Part shown: positions 1 through 7,632 of the stretch, piece after piece | Layout: each line of letters begins with the position of its first letter | Numbering within the stretch: position 1 is the stretch's first letter | Program-made: the position numbers and the translations under genes | Notes under the pieces: generated by a model | Told to the model about the DNA's origin: nothing | The model's database searches: none | Seen by the model: only the letters and a program-made list of their open reading frames with translations | DNA from: JBOHER01 sp050701115 | GTDB taxonomy: Bacteria > Actinomycetota > Actinomycetes > Mycobacteriales > Pseudonocardiaceae | Direction of reading: 5' to 3' | Assembly: GCA_050701115.1 (NCBI GenBank) | Contig: JBOHER010000139.1 | Location: forward strand, 1-21,391 | Length of the DNA: 21,391 bases

Positions 1-547
1 CGGTATGCCGCAGCACACTGCCGACGGTGCCGCCCTCGCCCTGCAACACCTGGACGATCTCGAAGGAGAGCTTGTTGACCTCATCCGGAGACAAGGCCTG
101 GAACAGTGGTTTGAACCCATTGAGCAGCGCGGTCAGGTCGAGTGCGGGACGGGTGCGTCCCAGCGGGATCAGCGCGTCGCCGGCCAGCACCAGGCCGGTG
201 TGGCCCTGCCCGTGGTCGAGCGAGATGTAGCGCTGTCCGATGAGGTTGCGGAACTTGATGCTCGCGGTCGTCGACGCGAACAACCTGCGCTCACGGTCGA
301 TGGAGAACTCAACTTCCGCGTTGCGACGCCCCACGATACCGATCTTTTGCACCTGGCCGATCCGAACCCCTGCCATCCGGATGTCGTCGCCGGGATTGAG
401 CGACGTCACGTCGGTGAACCGCGCGCGATAGGTGACCGACTCGCCGTTGCCCTTGTTGGCGATCGTGATCGCGAGCATCCAGGTCGCCAGCACAGTGACC
501 ACCGCGAAGACGACGCCCTTGACCAACGGGCCGAGCAAACCCCTCAT
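1..547 (-). CDS. Mce family protein, second in operon (MceB-like), 3' end outside window
   Basis: The visible part is about 182 residues from an ATG at 547. It starts with a single N-terminal hydrophobic anchor (about residues 8-28, VKGVVFAVVTVLATWM), then the MlaD/Mce beta domain (about 35-115) with the family signatures NPGDDIRMAGVRIGQV and FRNLIGQRYISLD, followed by the start of the helical region. Mce proteins form hexameric or tube-like assemblies that carry lipids between the cytoplasmic membrane and the outer envelope, working with YrbE permeases. The start is supported by a GGAGG about 10 nt upstream. The gap to the upstream mce gene is 22 nt, so the two are almost certainly co-transcribed. 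The stop codon lies beyond the window edge. The order secreted protein-YrbE-A-YrbE-B-Mce-A-this gene makes MceB the natural assignment. Confidence 0.9.
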   Translation of the reverse strand, partial: MRGLLGPLVKGVVFAVVTVLATWMLAITIANKGNGESVTYRARFTDVTSLNPGDDIRMAGVRIGQVQKIGIVGRRNAEVEFSIDRERRLFASTTASIKFRNLIGQRYISLDHGQGHTGLVLAGDALIPLGRTRPALDLTALLNGFKPLFQALSPDEVNKLSFEIVQVLQGEGGTVGSVLRHT

Positions 548-569
548 GTCGGCGTGACCTCCGCTCGCA

Positions 570-1589
570 TCAGCACTTCGACCCCGCTCCGGTGGCTGCC
601 CCGTTTCCCTTTGACCGCTTGACGTTCAGCTCGACATGCAGGCCGGGCTCGTTCGTTCCCGCGCCAAGTGCCTTCTCGACAAGCGGCTTGAGGTCGGTGA
701 TCGACTCGAAAAGGCAGGGAAACCGCGCCGAGTGTTGTGCGAGCAGTTCGAGGATGGGACGGCTGTTGTCGCTCAGCTTGATCAGGTTCTCCTTATTGGG
801 TCTCAGGAACCCGTCGACCTCATCCGATGCGGCCGCGACCGTCACCAGCAGCGCACGCACGTCCCGCCTGCGCTCCGCGATGGTCTTGGTCGTGGTGGAC
901 AAGTCGGAGAAAGCGTCGATGATGTCCGGGCCTGCCGCGTTGTATGTCGCGAGAACATCGGCGAACTTAGCGATGTCCTCCTGTAGCCGGGGCAGATGCG
1001 GATTCAGCTCTTCCAGGTAGGAGTTCAGCGAAACCAACGTTCCGCCAAGCTGTTCACCTTGCCCGTCGAGCGCCTGCGCGACCGCGCCGAGACTGGCGGC
1101 CAGCTTCTGCGGCTGTACCGCCTGCAGCAGCGGCATCAGGTCATTGAGCAGCGTCTCCAGCTCAATGGCGACGCCCGAGCGGTCCTGCGTGATCACGTCG
1201 CCTTCCGCCAATGCGCGTGGATCGGGTCGCCCGGGCATGACCAGGTTGACGTAGCGCTGGCCGAACACACTCTTCGGCAACAATCTCGCCGATACGTTCC
1301 TCGGCAACGCATCCAGCTTGTCCGGCTGCATCGCCAGCTCGACCTCGACACCGCCGTCGACAACCGTTACCTCGCGCACCGACCCGACGAGGACGCCGCG
1401 CACCTTGACATCGGCGTTCACGCCGAGCTGATTGCCCGCTCGGTCGGCGTACAAGGTCACCGGCACCGCAGTGGAGAAGGCCTTGTCGTAGATGGCTACC
1501 GTCAGCCAGCCAAGCGCGGCGAGCACCAGCAGGAAGGCAACGCCGAGCGCCTGGGTCGAGATTCTCGATGCACTGGTTCTCGCGGTCAT
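570..1589 (-). CDS. Mce family protein, first in operon (MceA-like)
   Basis: A 339-residue protein starting at ATG 1589, which overlaps the YrbE-B stop as ATGA. Residues about 14-32 are an N-terminal membrane anchor (LGVAFLLVLAALGWLTVAI). Residues about 40-120 are the MlaD domain, with VKVRGVLVGSV and FGQRYVNLVMPG. Residues about 130-310 are the helical, coiled-coil-prone domain typical of Mce C-termini. It is shorter than well-known mycobacterial Mce1A (about 450 residues), lacking a long C-terminal extension. It is probably one of six Mce subunits of a lipid importer or exporter and the direct partner of the YrbE permeases. An open frame continues upstream to 2402 but is out of frame with YrbE-B, so the short start is preferred. 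Confidence 0.93.
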   Translation of the reverse strand: MTARTSASRISTQALGVAFLLVLAALGWLTVAIYDKAFSTAVPVTLYADRAGNQLGVNADVKVRGVLVGSVREVTVVDGGVEVELAMQPDKLDALPRNVSARLLPKSVFGQRYVNLVMPGRPDPRALAEGDVITQDRSGVAIELETLLNDLMPLLQAVQPQKLAASLGAVAQALDGQGEQLGGTLVSLNSYLEELNPHLPRLQEDIAKFADVLATYNAAGPDIIDAFSDLSTTTKTIAERRRDVRALLVTVAAASDEVDGFLRPNKENLIKLSDNSRPILELLAQHSARFPCLFESITDLKPLVEKALGAGTNEPGLHVELNVKRSKGNGAATGAGSKC

Positions 1590-2431
1590 CCTGCGATCCG
1601 AACCGTCGTCGTAGAGCCCCAGATGGCGAGGCTGAGGAAGAAGTCGAGCAAGGCGACCAGGACGATGGAGGTGCGCACCGATCGGCCGACAGCGACACCG
1701 ACGCCTGCCGGTCCGCCGCTTGCCCGGTAGCCATAGAAGCAGTGCGTCAGGATGATGGCGACGCTGAAGACGAGCACCTTGCCGAACGAATAGATCACGT
1801 CTTCCGGCGGCAGGAACAGGTTGAAGTAATGGTCGTAAGTTCCCGGTGACTGGCCGTACACCCAGACGGTCGTCATGCGGGCGGCGACATAGGACGTCAT
1901 CAGCCCGATCACGTACAGCGGAATGATCGCGACGAAGCCGGCGATGATTCGAGACGTGACCAGATAGGGCACACTCCGGATGCCCATCGCCTCGAGCGCG
2001 TCGATCTCCTCGGAGATGCGCATCGCGCCCAGCTGCGCGGTGAAGCCCGATCCGACCGTCGCCGACAGGGCGAGCGCGGCGACCAGCGGGGCGATCTCCC
2101 GCGTGTTGAAGTAGGCGGAGAGGAAACCGGCGAACGCCGCGGTTCCGATCTGGTCGAGCGCCGCGTAGCCCTGCAGCCCCACCACGGTGCCGGTGAATAC
2201 GGTCAGCCCGACCATCACGCCGATGGTGCCGCCGATGACAGCGAGCGCTCCGCTGCCGAAGCTGACCTCGCCGAGCAGCCGGATGATCTCGCGGTAGTAG
2301 CGCTTGATGGTAAACGGCGTCCACACGAGCGCGCGCAGATAGAACTTCAACTGATCGCCGAGCCGCTCCAGCCCGTTCGTGGCGCGGGCGACGGCGGGCC
2401 ACCGACGTCCCTTCGTTCGGAGCATGCTCAC
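1586..2431 (-). CDS. YrbE-B / MlaE-type ABC permease
   Basis: A 281-residue integral membrane permease of the MlaE/YrbE family, the second of the paired permeases of an Mce transporter. Several hydrophobic segments are visible (about residues 60-90, 105-130, 165-190, 220-240, 255-275). The conserved cytoplasmic coupling region lies at about 130-155 (LGAMRISEEIDALEAMGI). This is the EIDAL/EIDAM signature that contacts the MceG/MlaF-type ATPase, which is normally encoded elsewhere in actinobacteria. The start is GTG at 2431, giving a 4-nt GTGA overlap with YrbE-A; the end overlaps Mce-A by 4 nt (ATGA). These overlaps imply translational coupling and fixed stoichiometry. The product acts in the cytoplasmic membrane. 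Confidence 0.94.
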   Translation of the reverse strand: MSMLRTKGRRWPAVARATNGLERLGDQLKFYLRALVWTPFTIKRYYREIIRLLGEVSFGSGALAVIGGTIGVMVGLTVFTGTVVGLQGYAALDQIGTAAFAGFLSAYFNTREIAPLVAALALSATVGSGFTAQLGAMRISEEIDALEAMGIRSVPYLVTSRIIAGFVAIIPLYVIGLMTSYVAARMTTVWVYGQSPGTYDHYFNLFLPPEDVIYSFGKVLVFSVAIILTHCFYGYRASGGPAGVGVAVGRSVRTSIVLVALLDFFLSLAIWGSTTTVRIAG

Positions 2432-3234
2432 GCTCCCTTCGCCGGGACGATCTGCAGGTACAGCACGCTGATCACGAAGTTCACGAAGAACAGCAACAGG
2501 AACGTGATCACGACCGACTGGTTGACGACGTCACCAACCCCCTTCGGCCCGCCACGTGGGCGCAGACCCCGGTAGGAGGCCACGAGCCCGGCGAGGAAGC
2601 CGAAGATCAGCGCCTTGATCTCGCCTACCCAGAGGTCGGGCAGCTGGGCGAGCGCCGCGAAGCTCGCGAGGAAGGCGCCTGGCGTTCCCCCTTGCACGAT
2701 GACATTGAAGAAGTAGCCGCCGCAGACTCCGACCGCGCTGACCATCCCGTTGAGCAGGACAGCGACCAGCATCGTCGCCTGCACCCTCGGCACGACGAGC
2801 CTGCGTATCGGCGAAACGCCGAGCACCTCCATAGCGTCGATCTCCTCGCGGATCGTGCGCGCGCCGAGGTCGGCGCAGATCGCCGCGCCCGCCGCCCCGG
2901 AGACGACCAGCGCGGTCACGATCGGGCTTGCCTGCTGGATCACCGCGAGCACGCTGGCAGCGCCGTTGAACGAGTCCGCTCCCATCTGACCGGTGAGCGA
3001 GCCGAGCTGCAGGGTGATCACGGCGCCGAACGGGATGGAGATCAGCGCGGCAGGCAAGATCGACACACTGGCGACGAACCAGAACTGCTGAATGAACTCG
3101 CGCACCTGGAACGGCCGCTTGAACATCGCGATGAACACGTCGAGCCCCATCGCGAACAGGTGCCCGAACTCGCGTACCACCGCTGTGCCCCGGCTGACGA
3201 GCGCCTTCTCGGCGAGAGGTTCGGAAGCGCCCAT
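2428..3234 (-). CDS. YrbE-A / MlaE-type ABC permease
   Basis: A permease of about 268 residues in the MlaE/YrbE family. Recognisable family stretches are RPFQVREFIQQFWF near the N-terminus, ICADLGARTIREEIDAMEVLG (ATPase-coupling helix; shown to its core residues) in the middle, and RGGPKGVGDVVNQSVV near the C-terminus. These closely follow what is known of mycobacterial YrbE1A. It forms the membrane pore with YrbE-B and feeds the Mce tube. The ATG at 3234 is chosen because its A is also the last base of the upstream TGA stop (TGATG), matching the coupled starts elsewhere in this operon. An in-frame ATG at 3246 would add four residues; neither start has a strong Shine-Dalgarno sequence. Confidence 0.93.
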   Translation of the reverse strand: MGASEPLAEKALVSRGTAVVREFGHLFAMGLDVFIAMFKRPFQVREFIQQFWFVASVSILPAALISIPFGAVITLQLGSLTGQMGADSFNGAASVLAVIQQASPIVTALVVSGAAGAAICADLGARTIREEIDAMEVLGVSPIRRLVVPRVQATMLVAVLLNGMVSAVGVCGGYFFNVIVQGGTPGAFLASFAALAQLPDLWVGEIKALIFGFLAGLVASYRGLRPRGGPKGVGDVVNQSVVITFLLLFFVNFVISVLYLQIVPAKGA

Positions 3235-3980
3235 CAGTCGGTGCATCCGATGCAGCGCATCTTCATCCTGCTGGTCAGTAGATTGTCCGGCCCGGACACC
3301 AACCCGGTGATCAGCGGATTGAGGTTCTCGGTCACGCCGCAGCCCGTGAACCGCGGGATCTCGTATCTGGATTTGATGACGCTTTCCGCGCCTGGCTCCA
3401 GATTCACCTTGCCCTTGATCGGGATCACCGCGGACTGAGCCGTCCGGCAGTCGTCGCCGACGTTGATCGGAACCCCATCCTGCTTGACGTCGCGGACCCG
3501 GATGAAGAGCTTGGCGACCATGTCCACATCGGAGCTCATGTTGGGCAGGTCAAGCCTCGTTGTGCCCTTCACCTTTCCGTCCTGCACGAAGTCGGTGGTG
3601 TTGGTCGACGGCATGAAACCGAAGATCACGAAGTAGCCGTCCGAGGATGGCAGCGTCAGGTCGCCTTCGATGTCGAGATCTCGGGGGTCGTCGCCGGAGC
3701 CCTCACAGATCACGCCGTCGAACCGACCCGGGCCGATGGTGATCCGCGAACCAAGTTTGGCGATCCGCGACGTGCCTTTGACATCCATCGACACCTTGAG
3801 CCCCCGAGAACAACCCTCCTCCTCCTGCCGCTGCTGCTGCTGCTCCTGCTGCTGCGCGGATGGCACGCTGCCGCCTGCCGCCGAACTCGAAACGATCGAT
3901 AACCCGGTCAGTGCGACTGCCATTCCAATGAAGGAGACAATCGCTTTACGAACGACAGGTCTTGACCGGACAGGGCGCAT
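3234..3980 (-). CDS. Secreted protein, paralogue of the C-terminal domain of the DUF6801-type protein at 19915
   Basis: A 248-residue exported protein. Residues 1-35 form a signal peptide (basic start RPVRSRPVVRK, hydrophobic core, then SSSAAGG). A low-complexity Gln/Glu stretch follows at 43-55, then a beta-rich domain at about 58-245. That domain aligns by eye with residues about 228-336 of the protein at 19915: both contain a G-F-IFGF-P-S core, a G-T linker, a long M...KL segment, GxPI and a DCRT motif (here 177-180). Four cysteines in the last half could form disulfides. The function is unknown. The gene is the first of the mce operon, and its stop overlaps the YrbE-A start, so it probably works with the lipid transporter in the envelope. 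It is not a canonical member of an mce locus. The ATG at 3980 has only a weak ribosome site but gives a proper signal peptide. Confidence 0.82.
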   Translation of the reverse strand: MRPVRSRPVVRKAIVSFIGMAVALTGLSIVSSSAAGGSVPSAQQQEQQQQRQEEEGCSRGLKVSMDVKGTSRIAKLGSRITIGPGRFDGVICEGSGDDPRDLDIEGDLTLPSSDGYFVIFGFMPSTNTTDFVQDGKVKGTTRLDLPNMSSDVDMVAKLFIRVRDVKQDGVPINVGDDCRTAQSAVIPIKGKVNLEPGAESVIKSRYEIPRFTGCGVTENLNPLITGLVSGPDNLLTSRMKMRCIGCTD

Positions 3981-4058
3981 GGTTACGGATTTTCACCTGC
4001 CTCATTCTTGACGCATTTCCCCGCGCATCACTTCCTGCAAGCGAGCTTACTTTCCGGC

Positions 4059-4087
4059 ACATTACCGAGCTGCGGCTCAGGTCACAA
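4059..4087 (-). promoter_or_regulatory. Putative sigma70-type promoter of the secreted protein-mce operon
   Basis: On the minus strand TTGTGA (4087-4082) is followed by a 17-nt spacer and TAATGT (4064-4059). This is a good match to the -35/-10 consensus and leaves a leader of about 70-75 nt before the ATG at 3980. The rest of 3981-4170 contains no gene. No clear terminator was seen after the ligase stop at 4171. Confidence 0.55.
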
Positions 4088-4170
4088 CGTTCTATTCAGA
4101 TCGATTAGAGCTGACGGCGGAGTGGGCACAATTCTTATCACTCCAGCAGGGGTCTCGGCGGTCGCTTTGT

Positions 4171-6282
4171 CTAGAACTGAGTAGCACTTCTCCCCGCTAC
4201 CGCTCTGCCGCGCAGCCACACTCCGTCGACGAGCAGACGCTTGAGGATCTTGCCCGTCGGGTTGCGCGGCAACTGGTCGAGAAAGACCACGTCTCGAGGT
4301 ACGGCGAACCGGGCGAGCCGGTGGTGGACATAGGCGCGAACCATGTCCGCGTCAAGCCGCGCCCCGTCCCGCAGGACGATGTAGGCGGCAAGCCGCTGGC
4401 CGTACTCGGCGTCCGGCGTTCCGACCACCGCGACTTCGCGCACCTGCGGGAGGAAGGCGAGCGCCTCCTCGACCGAGCGGGGAAACACGTTCTCTCCACC
4501 GGAGATGATCATCTCGTCCTGTCTTCCCGATACGGCGAGCCTTCCATCGGCATCCAGATAACCAAGGTCGCCGGTGTCCATGAGGCTGCTCTGCATGTCT
4601 TTCGACCCGCCGTCGGTGTAGCCGTCGAACAACATGTCGTTGCCGACGAAGATCCGGCCGACCGCCCCGCGCGGCAGCGGCCTTCCCGCCGAGTCGAGGA
4701 TGCCGATCTTGGTGCCCAACGGCGGCCTGCCCGCCGTAGTCGGTGCGGCCCGTAAGTCGGCCGGAATGGCAACGGTGGCCCAGGACACCTCGGTCGATCC
4801 GTAGAAGTTGTAGAGGATGTCACCGAAGGTGTCCATGAACTCGGTGACCAGGGCGCCCGACATGGCGGAGCCGCTGCTCGCGACCACCCGCAGGCTTGAG
4901 GTGTCATAAGACTCGCGCACACTGTGCGGCAGGTCGAGGATGCGCTGGAGCATGATCGGGATGGCGAACAGCGCGGTACACCTGTGTTCGGCGATGGTGC
5001 GCAGGCACGCCTCGGCATCGAAACGGTCCTGCAGCACGACCGTCGCCCGCAGCGGCGTCGCGATTTGCAGCGCGGCCAGGCCCCAGGAATGGAAGAGCGG
5101 TGCGGCGATGGCCATGCGCTCACCGACATGAATCGGAATCCGCGACAACATGGACGCGACGATGCCGAGACCGCGTGGCGTCGGGCGGCGCGCACCCTTG
5201 GGTGTTCCGGTGGTGCCCGATGTCATGACCACGAGCGTTCCTGGCCGCGCCGGCGGTTTCAGCTCAGATTTCGGCGCACTGGACAGGATGTACTCGACGC
5301 CCCGCCGACCGGATCCCTGCGCCTGCCACGATGTGCTGATCTGCTGCACCCGTGGCGGCAAGTATTGGATGAGCGGAAAGAACTCGTCGTCAGCGATCAC
5401 GGTGCTCGCACCATGGTCTCCGATGGCGTCAACCAGTTGCTGCGCCCCAAGACCGGTGTTGAGCAGCAGCACGTTGGCGCCGAGCTTCCCGCACGCGATC
5501 AGGCACTCCACCATGACTGCGTGGTTGCGGGCAAGGATCGCGACCGCGCTGTTCGAGCCGACACCAAGCCTGTGCAGCCCAGCGGCGAGGTGCGCGCTGA
5601 CCTCATCGAGTTCGGCGAATGTGCGCGTGCCCCGCTGATCGATAATCGCGATCTCGTCCGGAGAACGCACGGCTGCTGCCGCGTATCCGCCGACAAGAGT
5701 GTGCCCCCACCCCGACAGCGCCTTGAGCTGTCTGACCGCGACGTGCGGCCCCATCGGAGCGAGGACACCCGCGTTCATCAGCGTGCGGGTGACACTCAGC
5801 AGGAACGAAGCCGATTCGCCCCGATTGGCGAGCTCGGAGGTCTCCGCGCGATCGAGGTAGTCCCTGACTCTGCGGATGCCGTCCCGCGCCCATGACCTGA
5901 CCGCTGCCCTGCTCCACTGGACTCCCCTGTCATGCCAGATCGCCGGTTTGAAGAACACGACAGCGAGCCGCGTACGACCAAGGCCTTCATCGGAAAGGTT
6001 GATCGAGAACCAGGTCCCGTTGTCTGGCTCATTCGCGAGGACGAGCTTCTCGCCGTGCCGGTTGATCACCGTTCGCATGCGATGACCAACGATCTCTCCA
6101 CCACCGAGCGATACGGTGAACTCGTACTGAGTCGGCACATCAGGGGTTGCGGAACCTATTCGTTCACACGAACCGATCCCGCGGAAGAACCGCGGATACA
6201 AACTAGGGTCACCGATCAGCTGCCATACTTTCACGGTCGGATGACTGATGACGGACTCGACCACTATGCAATCGGACGACAT
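4171..6282 (-). CDS. SRPBCC domain-acyl-CoA synthetase (AMP-dependent ligase) fusion
   Basis: A 703-residue two-domain protein. Residues about 1-150 look like a START/SRPBCC (polyketide cyclase/lipid-binding) fold, beginning IVVESVISHPTVKVWQLIGDP. Residues about 185-690 are an ANL-family adenylating enzyme with all core motifs: MTSGTTGTPKGA (about 352, phosphate loop), YGSTE (about 497), DTGDLGYLDADGRL (about 567), ISGGENVFP (hinge region) and the catalytic lysine in NPTGKILKR (about 677). The family converts a carboxylic acid plus ATP to an acyl-AMP and then usually an acyl-CoA, or loads an ACP. The SRPBCC front end may deliver or hold a hydrophobic substrate. The gene follows the synthase operon after a 200-bp gap with its own promoter-like element, so it may be separately controlled. 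The N-terminal start has only a weak ribosome site. Whether it makes acyl-CoA or acyl-ACP cannot be decided by eye. Confidence 0.88.
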   Translation of the reverse strand: MSSDCIVVESVISHPTVKVWQLIGDPSLYPRFFRGIGSCERIGSATPDVPTQYEFTVSLGGGEIVGHRMRTVINRHGEKLVLANEPDNGTWFSINLSDEGLGRTRLAVVFFKPAIWHDRGVQWSRAAVRSWARDGIRRVRDYLDRAETSELANRGESASFLLSVTRTLMNAGVLAPMGPHVAVRQLKALSGWGHTLVGGYAAAAVRSPDEIAIIDQRGTRTFAELDEVSAHLAAGLHRLGVGSNSAVAILARNHAVMVECLIACGKLGANVLLLNTGLGAQQLVDAIGDHGASTVIADDEFFPLIQYLPPRVQQISTSWQAQGSGRRGVEYILSSAPKSELKPPARPGTLVVMTSGTTGTPKGARRPTPRGLGIVASMLSRIPIHVGERMAIAAPLFHSWGLAALQIATPLRATVVLQDRFDAEACLRTIAEHRCTALFAIPIMLQRILDLPHSVRESYDTSSLRVVASSGSAMSGALVTEFMDTFGDILYNFYGSTEVSWATVAIPADLRAAPTTAGRPPLGTKIGILDSAGRPLPRGAVGRIFVGNDMLFDGYTDGGSKDMQSSLMDTGDLGYLDADGRLAVSGRQDEMIISGGENVFPRSVEEALAFLPQVREVAVVGTPDAEYGQRLAAYIVLRDGARLDADMVRAYVHHRLARFAVPRDVVFLDQLPRNPTGKILKRLLVDGVWLRGRAVAGRSATQF

Positions 6283-6338
6283 GGCTCACCGCCCCGCCTT
6301 CCCGGCTCCTCAAACCCTGCGCGAGATCTCCAATGCTC

Positions 6339-6369
6339 AATTAAGTGACGCCCGTCACCGTGTGGTCAA
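6339..6369 (-). promoter_or_regulatory. Putative promoter with palindromic operator upstream of the ligase
   Basis: On the minus strand TTGACC (6369-6364) and TTAATT (6344-6339) are separated by 19 nt. The spacer carries a perfect inverted repeat, GTGACG-GG-CGTCAC (6358-6345), directly abutting the -10 element. A dyad inside an over-long spacer is the arrangement used by MerR-type activators, and a dyad there also suits a TetR-type repressor. No regulator gene is in the window. The rest of 6283-6480 holds no gene. Confidence 0.4.
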
Positions 6370-6386
6370 GACCTGGTCGTTGTTCG

Positions 6387-6407
6387 GGCAGTGCTCACGC
6401 CACTGCC
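6387..6407. other. Short inverted repeat downstream of the glycosyltransferase
   Basis: GGCAGTG and CACTGCC flank a 7-nt loop, forming a 7-bp stem about 75 nt after the glycosyltransferase stop. There is no T-run after it, so it is at best a weak terminator or an mRNA 3'-end stabiliser. Confidence 0.25.
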
Positions 6408-6480
6408 GGCAATTCTTTGTCATTCGCCGCACAGTTCGCTCCGGGGCATGCTCGTATCGGGACAGCGACACGGCTGCCGG

Positions 6481-7632
6481 CTATGCGGGCGCCGCCACCG
6501 CCTCGAGCTGATCGGCAGCCGCCCTCGCGCCACCCGCGGCACGGAACGAGTCCCGCACCTCGCACGCGGCACGGAGGTAACCGGGTTGGTGCAGCACGTC
6601 GTCAATGGCGCGGCCGATATGGGTGGCACGGGCGCGGGCGAACCGCAACCGAACGCCTGCCCCGGCACGAACCACTTGGTCGGCGACGATCGTCTGGTCG
6701 TCCCTGATCGGAGCGACCACGAGCGGAACGCCGTTGCCGAGCGCCTCGCACACGGTGTTGTGACCGGCGTGGCAGACCACGGCACTGCAGCGTTCCAGCA
6801 CGGCAAGCTGCGGCACGGCCTCGCGGACCACAACGTGCTCCGGCGCGTCGGTGATAACGCAGCCGGGATCGGCGACAACGGCTTGCAACCACGGCCGCGA
6901 CCGCAACGCCTCGACGCACTCGTGCAGGAAGCGCTCGCTCACATCCGCGTTCACCGTGCCGAGACTGATGTACACCAGCGGCTTCGCCGCGTCGAGACGA
7001 GCCAACGGCGAGGCGAGACCAGCCGCCTGCCTGCGCCACACGGGACCGACAAAACACACCTTTCCGCCCCCGGCGCGCTGTTCCCCGATCAGGGCACGCG
7101 TGGTGAAGCCGAGCACCAGGTGCGGCGAGAACCGCAGATCGCCCTCCTTGCCGGGATCGCCGTACCTCCGCCTCAGCCGCGCGAGCAGCTCGATCACCCA
7201 GTCCCGCGCCTTGGGCAGCGCGGCGAGCGGGTCGGCGAGCTCGGCCGATGTGGTCGCCGATGTCACCCACGGGATCCCGATGCGCTCGGCGACCACCGAC
7301 CCGGCGAACGCCTGCTGATCGACGACGAGCACATCCGGCTGGTCCTTCGCGACCGCATCTTCCACGGCGGGCACCATCGACTCGGCCAGCGGGATCAGCA
7401 CCTCCTCCCAGAGAAACTTCAGTGCGGCGAATCCCCGCACGTCCGCCGGCCGATCAGAAACGGGCGACGCACACTCGTGAATCACGGTGCCCGTTGGCAG
7501 CAGCGCGTCGAGCACGCGCTTGTCGCCGACCCACGACACCGCATGCCCACGCCCGGCGAGCTCGTCGGCGACGCCAATGGCCGGGTTGACATGCCCGGCG
7601 AACGGCGGAACGACGAACAGGTACCTGCTCAC
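6481..7632 (-). CDS. GT-B fold glycosyltransferase (family GT1, UGT/MGT-like)
   Basis: A 383-residue protein. The N-terminal half starts YLFVVPPFAGHVNPAIGVADEL, the acceptor-domain opening of GT1 enzymes, with the likely catalytic His in AGHVNP. The C-terminal half has the nucleotide-sugar signature: YISLGTVNA at about 231, then CHAGHNTVCEALGNGVPLVV and PIRDDQ at about 288-316. The closest familiar groups are macrolide/aglycone and carotenoid (CrtX-like) glycosyltransferases. Its role is to transfer a sugar from an NDP-sugar to a small hydrophobic acceptor. It is last in the synthase operon and overlaps the hydrolase gene by 4 nt (ATGA), so the acceptor is probably the product of the synthase. 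No signal peptide or membrane span is evident. No deoxysugar genes are nearby, so the donor is probably a common cellular NDP-sugar. Sugar identity cannot be read from the sequence. Confidence 0.9.
   Translation of the reverse strand: MSRYLFVVPPFAGHVNPAIGVADELAGRGHAVSWVGDKRVLDALLPTGTVIHECASPVSDRPADVRGFAALKFLWEEVLIPLAESMVPAVEDAVAKDQPDVLVVDQQAFAGSVVAERIGIPWVTSATTSAELADPLAALPKARDWVIELLARLRRRYGDPGKEGDLRFSPHLVLGFTTRALIGEQRAGGGKVCFVGPVWRRQAAGLASPLARLDAAKPLVYISLGTVNADVSERFLHECVEALRSRPWLQAVVADPGCVITDAPEHVVVREAVPQLAVLERCSAVVCHAGHNTVCEALGNGVPLVVAPIRDDQTIVADQVVRAGAGVRLRFARARATHIGRAIDDVLHQPGYLRAACEVRDSFRAAGGARAAADQLEAVAAPA

Noticed and set aside
1590..2402. Upstream extension of the Mce-A frame
   Set aside because: It overlaps YrbE-B in another frame and translates to Arg-rich nonsense. 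The ATGA start at 1589 opens directly with a normal Mce N-terminus.
3811..3860. CTG/CTC-rich stretch as a possible functional repeat array
   Set aside because: It is coding DNA for the Gln/Glu-rich neck of the secreted protein. The units are irregular and short.
6387..6407. Intrinsic terminator after the glycosyltransferase
   Set aside because: The stem is only 7 bp with a 7-nt loop and no T-run. It is listed as a weak inverted repeat rather than a terminator.
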